Of a stretch of DNA of 64,000 nt, positions 38,094 through 47,952 are shown one piece after another (the stretch's first letter is position 1; every line of letters starts with the position of its first letter). Position numbers and translations under genes: made by a program. Source of the DNA: Actinobacillus minor NM305 (lineage in GTDB: Bacteria > Pseudomonadota > Gammaproteobacteria > Enterobacterales > Pasteurellaceae); contig NZ_ACQL01000068.1 of the NCBI RefSeq assembly GCF_000175195.1, positions 62,001 to 126,000 of the forward strand, written 5' to 3'. Below the pieces are notes generated by a model, which had not been told where the DNA came from, did not search any database, and saw only the letters and a list, made by a program, of their open reading frames with translations.

Positions 38094-38697
38094 TTTTCCC
38101 TCCGCCAACAATCATTTTTTTCTGTAATTCTGTGGTATTTACAATCGGAATAACCAAGTTTTGATCGAATTTCCAATTCCAATTTTGTGCTGATGTTTTT
38201 GGTTTAATCATTTCAATACAATTTGTTGGACAAGGCGCTATGCAAAGCTCACAACCGGTGCAAAGGTCTGCAATGACCGTGTGCATTGCTTTATTCGTGC
38301 CGATAATAGCATCCACAGGGCAAGCCTGAATGCATTTTGTACAGCCAATGCACATATCCTCGTGAATAAATGCGACCTTAGTTTCAGGTGCTTCTTCTCC
38401 TTCCATTGTGGGTACATCAACACCCATTAAATCTGCGATTTTAACCACAAGCGGTTGCCCACCGGGAACGCATTTCGTGATCTGATCGCCATTTGCGATA
38501 GCTTCTGCATAAGGGCGACAACCAGGGTAGCCACATTGTCCGCATTGACTTTGAGGTAATAATGCATCAATTTGATCCACGATAGGATCGGCTTCGACCT
38601 TTAATTTAACCGAAGAATAGCCCAATATCGCCCCAAAAACTAAGGCGATAAGTGCAATAACAATTAAAATATAAACAATAATAGGTAAGTCTAACAT
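38086..38697 (-). CDS. rsxB: Electron transport complex subunit RsxB
   Basis: Ferredoxin-like Fe-S subunit of the Rsx complex. It has an N-terminal membrane helix (about residues 5-28), a 4Fe-4S domain [18 protein letters not shown] (about 50), and two ferredoxin motifs [12 protein letters not shown] (about 117) and [12 protein letters not shown] (about 147). It overlaps rsxC by 8 bases and abuts rsxA with a one-base overlap. Confidence 0.95.
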   Translation of the reverse strand: MLDLPIIVYILIVIALIALVFGAILGYSSVKLKVEADPIVDQIDALLPQSQCGQCGYPGCRPYAEAIANGDQITKCVPGGQPLVVKIADLMGVDVPTMEGEEAPETKVAFIHEDMCIGCTKCIQACPVDAIIGTNKAMHTVIADLCTGCELCIAPCPTNCIEMIKPKTSAQNWNWKFDQNLVIPIVNTTELQKKMIVGGGKSE

Positions 38698-39278
38698 TAG
38701 ATTTTTACAAGTCCTGTGAAGCCCATAAAGGCAAGAGACATTAAACCAGCCGTAATTAAGGCAATTGAAGCACCTTGGAATGGACGAGGCACATCTGCTG
38801 CCGCTAAACGTTCACGCAAGGCGGCAAATAATACTAATACTAAGGAAAAGCCTACTGCTGCACCAAAACCATATAACACTGATTCAATCAGATTATTGGC
38901 AAGGTTTACATTTAATAATGCAACCCCTAATACAGCGCAGTTGGTGGTAATCAATGGCAAATAAATCCCGAGTAAACGATACAGCGTTGGGCTGGTTTTG
39001 TGAATAATCATTTCGGTTAATTGAACGATAACGGCAATCACGAGAATAAAAACCAATGTTCGGAGAAATTGCGCATCTAACGGTACTAATACAAAGGTTT
39101 CAACCAAATATGCCGCAAGAGAAGCGACTGTTAAAACAAATGTTGTTGCCATTCCCATACCAATCGCCGTTTCTACTTTTTTCGACACCCCCATAAATGG
39201 GCAAAGCCCTAAAAACTTCACAAGCACGAAGTTATTGATGAGTGCTGTGCTAATGATAAGCAGAATATAATCAACCAT
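38697..39278 (-). CDS. rsxA: Electron transport complex subunit RsxA
   Basis: Membrane subunit of the Rsx complex with six helices, paired with RsxE. The conserved [20 protein letters not shown] (about residue 14) and [14 protein letters not shown] (about 108) contain the cysteines that hold a membrane Fe-S cluster. The start is the ATG at 39278 (MVDYILL), giving 193 residues, the standard length; an upstream GTG adds three residues. It is the first gene of the operon, divergent from nrdG. Confidence 0.95.
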   Translation of the reverse strand: MVDYILLIISTALINNFVLVKFLGLCPFMGVSKKVETAIGMGMATTFVLTVASLAAYLVETFVLVPLDAQFLRTLVFILVIAVIVQLTEMIIHKTSPTLYRLLGIYLPLITTNCAVLGVALLNVNLANNLIESVLYGFGAAVGFSLVLVLFAALRERLAAADVPRPFQGASIALITAGLMSLAFMGFTGLVKI

Positions 39279-39533
39279 TTCCCACACCGAAATTCAAAAT
39301 ACTAAACTAAAATAGTGCGTATTATCCCGTTTTTTGGCGAATGGGACAATAAGAAAAACAGCTAAAAATAAAAAATCAAATACATTCAAAGAGTTATTGC
39401 AAATTAACATTTGAGTTTATTTTTTATTCAAAAATTTACAATTCTCTATCGCCTTGATTTTCCTTATCTAAAAAAATTGCAACCCTTTTTCATGCATTTT
39501 TTCTATTTTATTTTTGGAAAGAAAAACGTAACA
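39279..39533. promoter_or_regulatory. Divergent rsxA-nrdG control region
   Basis: AT-rich spacer between two oxygen-related operons. No coding sequence is convincing; the frame is open upstream of nrdG only through rare start codons. The well-defined sites lie at its nrdG-proximal end (NrdR-type boxes and an FNR-like palindrome). Confidence 0.4.
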
Positions 39534-39549
39534 TATCAACATCTAGTGT
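39534..39549. promoter_or_regulatory. NrdR-type box, distal
   Basis: TATCAACATCTAGTGT matches the NrdR consensus ACACWATATMTWGTGT at 12 of 16 positions. It is exactly 31 bases (three helical turns) upstream of the better proximal box; such spacing is typical of NrdR pairs. Confidence 0.6.
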
Positions 39550-39564
39550 TTAAAATTTTAAAAA

Positions 39565-39580
39565 GCACAACATATTGTGT
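39565..39580. promoter_or_regulatory. NrdR-type box, proximal
   Basis: GCACAACATATTGTGT matches the NrdR-box consensus at 14 of 16 positions, 11 bases before the nrdG start. NrdR is the general repressor of ribonucleotide reductase genes, so its place before nrdG-nrdD is functionally coherent. Confidence 0.75.
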
Positions 39581-39585
39581 TTGTT

Positions 39586-39599
39586 TTGATATGGATCAA
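39586..39599. promoter_or_regulatory. FNR-like palindrome over the nrdG start
   Basis: TTGATATGGATCAA is a perfect FNR half-site pair (TTGAT-N4-ATCAA). Its centre ATGG contains the predicted nrdG start codon, so it cannot be a conventional activator site at -41.5 for this start. It might act as an oxygen-dependent switch, or the match may be chance. Confidence 0.45.
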
Positions 39600-40058
39600 A
39601 TTCGTTTTTTTTCAGAACAAGTCGTTTGGCAAGAGGTTCCCAACGAAACATCGCTTGCCTTTCTCATCTGTGGCTGCCCATTAAAATGTAAAGGTTGCCA
39701 TAGTGCAGAAAGCTGGAAAGCAACAAGCGGTCAAATTTTGACAGAAAATTACCTCATTCATAAACTCAAACAATATCAAGGTTTGCTCAGCTGTGTCTTA
39801 TTTATGGGAGGAGAATGGCACGCTGATCAATTACTGGCTTTACTTAAATGTGCAAAAGCAGAACGCCTGAATACCTGCCTTTATACGGGGCTAGAGTATG
39901 ATGAAGTGCCAACGAATTTACTGGGTGAACTAACCTATATCAAAACAGGGCGCTGGATCGCAGAAAGAGGCGGATTAAACAGCCTCACGACCAACCAACG
40001 TTTTATTGATTTACGCACCGGCGAAAATCTTAACCATTTGTTTATAAAAGGATCTTGA
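39591..40058 (+). CDS. nrdG: Anaerobic ribonucleotide reductase activating protein
   Basis: Radical-SAM enzyme that installs the glycyl radical on NrdD. The 155 residues carry CX3CX2C in CGCPLKCKGCH (about residue 28), followed by SAESWKATSG and FMGGEW (SAM region). I choose the ATG at 39591; the frame extends upstream but into a region holding the NrdR boxes and without credible starts. There is no clear ribosome site. It precedes nrdD by 3 bases, the reverse of the E. coli order. Confidence 0.85.
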   Translation: MDQIRFFSEQVVWQEVPNETSLAFLICGCPLKCKGCHSAESWKATSGQILTENYLIHKLKQYQGLLSCVLFMGGEWHADQLLALLKCAKAERLNTCLYTGLEYDEVPTNLLGELTYIKTGRWIAERGGLNSLTTNQRFIDLRTGENLNHLFIKGS

Positions 40059-40061
40059 CAC

Positions 40062-41843
40062 ATGATTAGACTTCAACCTCAACAAGTTGCGGATAAACTT
40101 GCTTTTATTGAGCATTATATTCAAGCTCAAAATGCGGCGGATGGCTCAAAAATGGATGCTAATGCCAATGTTACCCAAAAAAACATTGCCACTATGGAAA
40201 ATGAGTTGATGAAAGACTTTTTTGTGCAAATTAACCGTGCCAAAGTCAGTCAAAAAATCCGAGATTTATTCGGCGATGAGCTGGCAACAGAGTATCTCCG
40301 CCAAATTGAAGCACACGAAATTTATGTTCACGATGAAACCAGTCTTAAACCTTATTGTGTTTCGGTAACGCTCTACCCATTTTTACGTGATGGTTTAACA
40401 AAACTTGGCGGAGAATCCAAAGCGCCGAAACATCTCGCTTCTTTTTGTGGTTCTTTTGTGAATTTAGTGTTTGCGATTAGCTCGCAATTTGCCGGCGCGG
40501 TTGCTACCGTTGAATTCTTAACCTATTTTGACTACTTTGCCCGTAAAGATTTTGGCGAAAATTATTTAGAAACGCACCGCTTCGAAATCGAAAATCATCT
40601 ACAACAAGTAGTGTACTCGATTAACCAGCCAGCGGCCGCTCGTGGTTATCAAAGCGTGTTTTGGAATATCTCGGTATATGATAAGCACTACTTTGAAGCG
40701 ATGTTTGGTAATTTTATGTTCCCTGATTTTGAACGCCCAAATTGGGAAACGACCGCAAAACTCCAGCGCTTTTTTATGAAATGGTTTAATCAAGAACGAA
40801 CTAAAGCCATTCTCACATTCCCCGTGGTTACTGCCGCAATGCTGACTGAAAACGGGCAATGTAAAGATAGTGAATTTGCCGATCAAATGGCGGAAGAACT
40901 TTCGCAAGGTAATGCTTTTTTCATTTATCAATCCGATAATCCGGACTCTTTAGCTTCTTGTTGCCGATTACGTAACGAAATTTCCGATCACACCTTTTCT
41001 TACTCTTTAGGGGCTGGCGGTGTGGCAACGGGTTCAATTAATGTCATCACCCTTAATATGAACCGTTTAGTGCAAGATAAACGTGATTTAGCCGCAGAAG
41101 TAAGCAAAATTCATCAATATCAATATGCTTATCGTAAATTGATGGAAGAGTATCTCGCTGCAGGTATGTTGCCGGTTTATGACGCTGGCTTTATCTCATT
41201 GGATAAACAATTTTTAACCATTGGTATTAACGGTATGGCAGAAGCGGCGGAGTCGCAAGGTTTAACGGTTGGTTATAATCCGGATTATATTGAGTTTGTC
41301 CAAAGCCGTTTAAAAGTGATTTTTGAACTAAATCAGCAAGCCTCAAAAAAATACGGCATTAAATTTAATACCGAGTTTGTACCGGCAGAAAATTTGGGGG
41401 TAAAAAACGCCAAATGGGATAAAGAAGATGGCTATTTCGTCCCACGGGAGTGCTACAACTCTTACTTTTATCTGGTTGAAGACGAAAAAACGAATACGCT
41501 AGACAAATTCTTACTACACGGCAAAACGCTTATTGAATGGCTAGATGGTGGCTCGGCGCTACATCTGAATTTAGATGAAGCATTAAGCCAGACTGGCTAC
41601 CGCTCACTTTTAGATATTGCGGCAAAAACGGGTTGTAATTATTTTTGTATTAACGTCAAAATTACTATCTGTAATCAGTGTAACCATATTGATAAACGCA
41701 CGCTTTGCCATTGCGCTAAATGTGGCTCGCAAGATATTGATTATGGTACGCGCGTTATTGGCTATTTAAAACGGGTTTCTTCGTTTAGCTCAGCACGCCA
41801 AAAAGAACATCATCTGCGCTTTTATCACCGCCAAGCAGCTTAG
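40062..41843 (+). CDS. nrdD: Anaerobic ribonucleoside-triphosphate reductase, short form
   Basis: Class III ribonucleotide reductase that makes dNTPs without oxygen. At 593 residues it is clearly shorter than E. coli NrdD (712) and seems to lack an N-terminal ATP-cone. The zinc site CNQC...CAKC (about 540-560) and the glycyl-radical motif TRVIGYLKRVSSF (about 570) are intact. Active-site cysteines may include those in LASFCGSFVNL and SCCRLRNE. It is translated directly after nrdG. Confidence 0.9.
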   Translation: MIRLQPQQVADKLAFIEHYIQAQNAADGSKMDANANVTQKNIATMENELMKDFFVQINRAKVSQKIRDLFGDELATEYLRQIEAHEIYVHDETSLKPYCVSVTLYPFLRDGLTKLGGESKAPKHLASFCGSFVNLVFAISSQFAGAVATVEFLTYFDYFARKDFGENYLETHRFEIENHLQQVVYSINQPAAARGYQSVFWNISVYDKHYFEAMFGNFMFPDFERPNWETTAKLQRFFMKWFNQERTKAILTFPVVTAAMLTENGQCKDSEFADQMAEELSQGNAFFIYQSDNPDSLASCCRLRNEISDHTFSYSLGAGGVATGSINVITLNMNRLVQDKRDLAAEVSKIHQYQYAYRKLMEEYLAAGMLPVYDAGFISLDKQFLTIGINGMAEAAESQGLTVGYNPDYIEFVQSRLKVIFELNQQASKKYGIKFNTEFVPAENLGVKNAKWDKEDGYFVPRECYNSYFYLVEDEKTNTLDKFLLHGKTLIEWLDGGSALHLNLDEALSQTGYRSLLDIAAKTGCNYFCINVKITICNQCNHIDKRTLCHCAKCGSQDIDYGTRVIGYLKRVSSFSSARQKEHHLRFYHRQAA

Positions 41844-41900
41844 GTAATTAGGTTATCTTTTTTATATTATGTAACAAACCTTTAATTTAATAAAACAGCA

Positions 41901-41931
41901 TAGTAGAGACGCCACGCTGGCGTCCCTACTA
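41901..41931. terminator. Palindrome between nrdD and ligA
   Basis: TAGTAG-A-GACGCCA / TGGCGTC-C-CTACTA with one A/C mismatch and a 3-base loop, in a convergent spacer. It is related to the GGAC-family palindromes at 26581-26651 and likely ends transcription or protects 3' ends. Confidence 0.65.
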
Positions 41932-41954
41932 TTTCTTTTGCAGAAAAAATAGCA

Positions 41955-44033
<2,079 letters not shown>

Positions 44034-44056
44034 AATTTTGGTTTGTTTTTTGCAAA

Positions 44057-44929
44057 TTAACGAAGGCGATTTAAATACTCTAAACGTGAATTTTCATCAA
44101 AAATTTCACGGCGATCATTTAACACAAACCCACCTAAAGATTGTGCCAAACGTTCTGCACTTTGCAACATCAATTTCAGATTTGCCACATCATTTCCTTC
44201 TGATGGTAAATGCATAAACATCACTAAACCGATAGTCGAAAAACGATCCATTTTTTCTAAGTCGAATACGCCCGGTTGCATCATATTTGCTACACTAAAA
44301 ATAACCGGCGTGGTGTTATTACCAATATGTTGATGGCGGTGGAAAATTTGATATTCGCCATATTGGAAACCTAATCCTTCCAAACATTGCGCTAAATAGT
44401 TGCCATAGAACACTTGCCCTTCTGCGGCAACAACATAAAGCATCATCATATTTGCTGGTGTTTCTACTGCTGGTTGAGCAGCCGGTTCTTCCGTTCTCAC
44501 ATTCATTGACTCTGGTGGTTGCGTAGTTTCAACAAATGCAGGCGTATTTTGCTGACTATAAACAGATGTAGAAGATTGTACTTGTTCTTGATAAGGCGAC
44601 ACCTGAGGTTCTAATTGCGCCGTTTCTTCGCCTGGGAGTTTGATTTTAATATTATTCAATGAACTTTCGACATCTTGTTGAATCTCAGCAGATGTATTCA
44701 CTTCCACATCAGGCTGTGAAACATAATTTTGATCGTGATAACTTTGTGGATCAAGCGTTTTAGGCACTTCAGTTTGAGCAGCCGATTGAATTGGCGTTGA
44801 AGGAGGGCGCGTTGAAAAAGTATTTGTGAAAACACGTGATTTCTCACGGCGATGTGACCAAATACTAAAACCGACCATTGCGGCAATAAGCAATCCTGCT
44901 AGAATATAAAAAAGAATATTAATCTCCAT
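44057..44929 (-). CDS. zipA: Cell division protein ZipA
   Basis: Inner-membrane division protein that tethers FtsZ. It has an N-terminal membrane helix (about residues 4-23), a basic patch, a long Pro/Gln/Glu/Thr-rich linker (about 35-155) and a C-terminal ZipA domain (about 160-285) with MLYVVAAEGQVFYG and FDLEKMDRFSTIGLVMFMHLP. The 290 residues fit. It is divergent from cysZ, the usual arrangement. Confidence 0.93.
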   Translation of the reverse strand: MEINILFYILAGLLIAAMVGFSIWSHRREKSRVFTNTFSTRPPSTPIQSAAQTEVPKTLDPQSYHDQNYVSQPDVEVNTSAEIQQDVESSLNNIKIKLPGEETAQLEPQVSPYQEQVQSSTSVYSQQNTPAFVETTQPPESMNVRTEEPAAQPAVETPANMMMLYVVAAEGQVFYGNYLAQCLEGLGFQYGEYQIFHRHQHIGNNTTPVIFSVANMMQPGVFDLEKMDRFSTIGLVMFMHLPSEGNDVANLKLMLQSAERLAQSLGGFVLNDRREIFDENSRLEYLNRLR

Positions 44930-45040
44930 GGTGTCCTCTTGGCTTGCAATTATCTACAAAATTTAATGTTCGCTATTTGCGAAAATGGTTTGCATAGCTT
45001 ACCATATTTCTTGTGAAATTTTGAGTGTTTAAGGATCTTT

Positions 45041-45895
45041 ATGTCATCTCCCTTTTCAGAACCCCAAAATCAAATGGGATTAGGCTTCCATTATTTTATT
45101 TACGGCTGGCGTTTATTATTACAACGTCAATTTATGCCCTTTGTGATTTTTCCTATCATCATTAACACAGTGTTAATGATTGGTTTAGTTTGGGCATTTT
45201 TTGCCAATATTACAGGTTGGCTCGATATGCTTCTTCCCTCTTGGTTGGAATGGCTCTCTTTTGTTTTAATTCCACTTATATTTCTTTTACTGCTTGTGGG
45301 TTTTTATTTTGCCTTTACCACATTAGCAAACTTTGTCGCCGCCCCCTTTAATGCATTATTAGCCGAAAAAGTAGAATTACAACTGACCAATCAACCACTT
45401 GGCGCCACCTCATTTACCGGTATGCTAAAAGACGTACCGAGAATGTTAAAACGTGAATGGCAAAAAATGATGTATAGCGTTCCACGCCTTATCGCTATTT
45501 TCTTATTAGGATTTGTTCCGGTATTAGGGCAAACCATCGTGCCAGTCATTGCTTTTATTTTTAGTGCGTGGATGATTGCGATTCAATACTGCGACTATCC
45601 TTTTGATAACCACAAAATTAGCTTTCAGCGAATGCGTAATGCGCTGGAACAAAACAAAGTGATGAATTACACCTTTGGTTCATTAGTGAGTTTGTTTACC
45701 ATGATACCTTTTGTAAATTTAGTGGTAATGCCGGTTGCAGTGTGTGGCGCAACAGCTATGTGGATTAATGAATATCGTGATTTCTTTTTAGAAAATCAGC
45801 ATGGCGAATTTAGTAAAGCGGATTACACCTTCAAAAAAACGAAAGGGACATCGGTAAGTACCGAAACACGCACGGGAAATGTGGTAAAAAAATAG
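45041..45895 (+). CDS. cysZ: Sulfate transporter CysZ
   Basis: Inner-membrane sulfate uptake protein supplying cysteine synthesis. The 284 residues show four to six hydrophobic stretches with the conserved opening GFHYFIYGWRLL, the VAAPFNALLAEKVE motif (about residue 104) and YCDYPFDNHKISFQRMR (about 186). An AGGA site precedes the ATG. It is divergent from zipA with 111 bases between, and is followed by the four-hairpin repeat. Confidence 0.93.
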   Translation: MSSPFSEPQNQMGLGFHYFIYGWRLLLQRQFMPFVIFPIIINTVLMIGLVWAFFANITGWLDMLLPSWLEWLSFVLIPLIFLLLLVGFYFAFTTLANFVAAPFNALLAEKVELQLTNQPLGATSFTGMLKDVPRMLKREWQKMMYSVPRLIAIFLLGFVPVLGQTIVPVIAFIFSAWMIAIQYCDYPFDNHKISFQRMRNALEQNKVMNYTFGSLVSLFTMIPFVNLVVMPVAVCGATAMWINEYRDFFLENQHGEFSKADYTFKKTKGTSVSTETRTGNVVKK

Positions 45896-45918
45896 AAAAG
45901 CATATCAGACCGTTGAAA

Positions 45919-46027
45919 CCCTATACGAGCCGTATAGGGTTACTTAATCTGAGCCGCTCTGCGGCTCTTCCTTTCAGCCCCAGCGGGGCTGGGCTTAATG
46001 AACCTAGCACGGCTCGTGCTAGGTTAT
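45919..46027. repeat. Four-hairpin intergenic repeat element, copy 2
   Basis: Full copy of the element at 16337-16444, with all four stems intact. Here the first loop reads GAGCC and the last loop GGCTC, which are exactly complementary, so the two outer hairpins could form a kissing contact. It lies between the convergent cysZ and XRE-regulator genes. Confidence 0.9.
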
Positions 46028-46075
46028 TGCTCAAATATAACCTTTATCAGCAATCTGGCATATGTTTTTATTTTT

Positions 46076-46099
46076 CCTCCCTCTATTTACGGAGGGAGG
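46076..46099. terminator. CCTCCCTC/GAGGGAGG hairpin
   Basis: An 8-bp perfect stem with an 8-base loop in the convergent spacer, with GAGGGAGGG repeated once more downstream at about 46110. It probably helps to end the XRE-regulator transcript (minus strand). Confidence 0.5.
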
Positions 46100-46124
46100 T
46101 ACCAATAGCAGAGGGAGGGAAAAC

Positions 46125-46469
46125 TTACCTCCCCTGTTTCCACTTCACAATTCTCTCAATTAAAGCAACCAACTCACTGCGCTCACCATCTTCCAAATGA
46201 TGAAATAATAATTCTAATTTACGAGCCTGATCGATTGAACGGTTACTACTCTCCGTTAATAAATCCGCCACCTCACAACCAAAAATTTCAGAAAGCTCTA
46301 ACAGCCTCAACACAGACGGCACGCTTTTGCCTCTTTCCATACGAGAAACCGCATCATTACTAATGCCTAAAATTTCGGCTAATTGTGCTTGTGTTAGCCC
46401 AACGGCTTGTCGATATTTTGAAATCGCTCGCCCAATGCTTTGTACTAATTGTTCTGTTTTGTCCGACAC
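46125..46469 (-). CDS. XRE-family transcriptional regulator
   Basis: A 114-residue DNA-binding protein: a Cro/C1-type helix-turn-helix (about residues 12-66; QAVGLTQAQLAEILGISNDAVSRMERGKSVPS) and a C-terminal helical tail (about 78-112) that may dimerise. It starts at a GTG with a strong GGGGG ribosome site. It is transcribed away from the WYL regulator, sharing a 248-base control region, so it may help to control the operon to its right. Confidence 0.87.
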   Translation of the reverse strand: MSDKTEQLVQSIGRAISKYRQAVGLTQAQLAEILGISNDAVSRMERGKSVPSVLRLLELSEIFGCEVADLLTESSNRSIDQARKLELLFHHLEDGERSELVALIERIVKWKQGR

Positions 46470-46717
46470 CCAATCCCCCTTTTATGATGTAAGGAAATGA
46501 TAGGCGCTAACATTCTTTGATAAATAGCAAATGACATCCAATCTAGACTTGAAAAGCCTAATAAAAACAAATAACATACTAAAATTCACTTTTTAGGCGT
46601 TTTTCTAGTATTAAACAACCAAAATGAAAAAATATTTTACTTTTTCTATTATCATGACACGACCTGTCGCACAACATTGCTAAACTTCATACCAACAAAT
46701 GAGATAGGATATTCATC
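46470..46717. promoter_or_regulatory. Divergent control region of the XRE and WYL regulators
   Basis: A 248-base AT-rich spacer. It contains an imperfect inverted repeat, GAAAAGCCTAA (46551-46561) and TTAGGCGTTTTTC (46593-46605), a further TAGGCG at about 46503, and a small CGAC-CT-GTCG palindrome near 46670. Any of these could be regulator operators. A -10-like TATCAT lies just before the last palindrome. Assignments are tentative. Confidence 0.45.
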
Positions 46718-47605
46718 ATGAGAAAAAGTAATATATTAGCCCAGCGCTTAAGTGAGATTTTAGTTCTCCTAAATCAAGGTAAACGCCTTGATACCCATCA
46801 ATTAGCTGAAGAATTTGAAGTAAACCTTCGCACCATTCAACGCGATATTCGAGATCGCTTTGCTTATCTCGACTGGGAAGAATTCGGGCCTCGCTATTAC
46901 AAATTAAACACCCAAAAGCTAGGCTTTTTAGATAAAGAAGATATTGAACGCTTTGCTCGTTTTGCCAGCGTAGCGGATTTATTCCCTAAAGTGGATCAAA
47001 CCTTTTATCAAGAAAAATTAACCGAAAGTGTGAAAGTTAAAGGCTTTCAATATGAAGATATCCGCCATCTTGAAAACGAATTCCGCTTACTGAAACAAGC
47101 GATAGAAGAGCGCCAATTTGTGAGCTTTCTGTATAAAAAAAGCGGTCAAAATGACGGAAAATTTTACAAAATTGCCCCTTACAGCCTAATCAACAAAAAT
47201 GGCATTTGGTACTTAATTGGCACAGACGCAGACAAACAAAAAACCTTCTGTTTTACTCAAATTTCAATGGCAACCAAGCTAGAAGAAACCTTCGAGCCAA
47301 ACCAACAGCTACAAGAAGAGATCAAAAGTAATGACAGCATTTCTTTTGGCAATCAGCTTAGTGAAGTATTGGTCAAAGTCTCCAGCTTTGCCGCCCCTTA
47401 CTTCCTTCGCCGAAATTTACTGCCTAATCAAAAACTGGTGCATAAATCGGAAAACGGCGAACTTATTTTAGCAAGCGAAAACGTAAACGAACTCGACATC
47501 GTACCGCTTGTGCAGTATTGGATTCCCCATTTAACCATCATCAGCCCTGATGGGTTGCAGGAAAAAATGGTGGAGAAGTTAAGACAATATATTGCGAATG
47601 ATTAG
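46718..47605 (+). CDS. WYL-domain transcriptional regulator
   Basis: A 295-residue regulator: an N-terminal winged helix (about residues 8-60, with the recognition-helix region LAEEFEVNLRTIQRDIRDR), a central WYL domain (about 120-190) with the literal GIWYLIGTD motif, and a C-terminal WCX-like domain (about 210-292). WYL domains sense ligands, probably nucleic-acid-derived, and similar regulators (BrxR, CapW) control phage-defence operons. It is the first gene of a tightly spaced operon (8 bases to the next gene), which suggests autoregulation. Confidence 0.9.
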   Translation: MRKSNILAQRLSEILVLLNQGKRLDTHQLAEEFEVNLRTIQRDIRDRFAYLDWEEFGPRYYKLNTQKLGFLDKEDIERFARFASVADLFPKVDQTFYQEKLTESVKVKGFQYEDIRHLENEFRLLKQAIEERQFVSFLYKKSGQNDGKFYKIAPYSLINKNGIWYLIGTDADKQKTFCFTQISMATKLEETFEPNQQLQEEIKSNDSISFGNQLSEVLVKVSSFAAPYFLRRNLLPNQKLVHKSENGELILASENVNELDIVPLVQYWIPHLTIISPDGLQEKMVEKLRQYIAND

Positions 47606-47613
47606 GGGGAAAT

Positions 47614-47952
47614 ATGAAAAAAATTGATATTAGCGCGCCATTTTCGACCATTAAAGAATTAATTAATGAACGTCAAAGTTTTGAAATCTGTGGCATTGAA
47701 ACAGGTAATTTATTCGCCTTTAGTCAAGAACTTGAAAAATATATCGAAAGTTTAAATTTGAAATGCCGCCTTTACACCAAAAACCGCTTAGCCACAGGCT
47801 TATCTGCGGTATTAAATCCCCGTTGGGGCATTTTATCCCTTGCAGCGATTGCGGCACATAATTTACTGACCTTAAACCCAGACTGTGAAATCTATCGGGA
47901 TCTTGCAAATAAAAGGGTTGGGGTGGTTTGGAAGAAATGGAGTAAAAAATGA
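47614..47952 (+). CDS. Unknown 112-residue protein, operon gene 2
   Basis: Not recognised. The first half is mixed alpha/beta (IDISAPFSTIKELINERQSFEICGIE), followed by a hydrophobic stretch at about residues 60-85 (LSAVLNPRWGILSLAAIAAHNLLTL) that could be a membrane or buried helix, and a basic tail VGVVWKKWSKK. The ATG follows AGGGGGAAAT. Its last four bases (ATGA) overlap the next gene, so the two proteins are probably made in equal amounts. Confidence 0.75.
   Translation: MKKIDISAPFSTIKELINERQSFEICGIETGNLFAFSQELEKYIESLNLKCRLYTKNRLATGLSAVLNPRWGILSLAAIAAHNLLTLNPDCEIYRDLANKRVGVVWKKWSKK

Noticed and set aside
39411-39590. Upstream extension of the nrdG frame
   Set aside because: It would start at a TTG with no ribosome site, runs through the NrdR-type boxes, and encodes an unlikely aromatic-rich peptide not typical of NrdG.
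45913-46200. Open frame across the four-hairpin repeat after cysZ
   Set aside because: It consists mostly of the repeat element and the antisense end of the XRE gene; no support as a protein.
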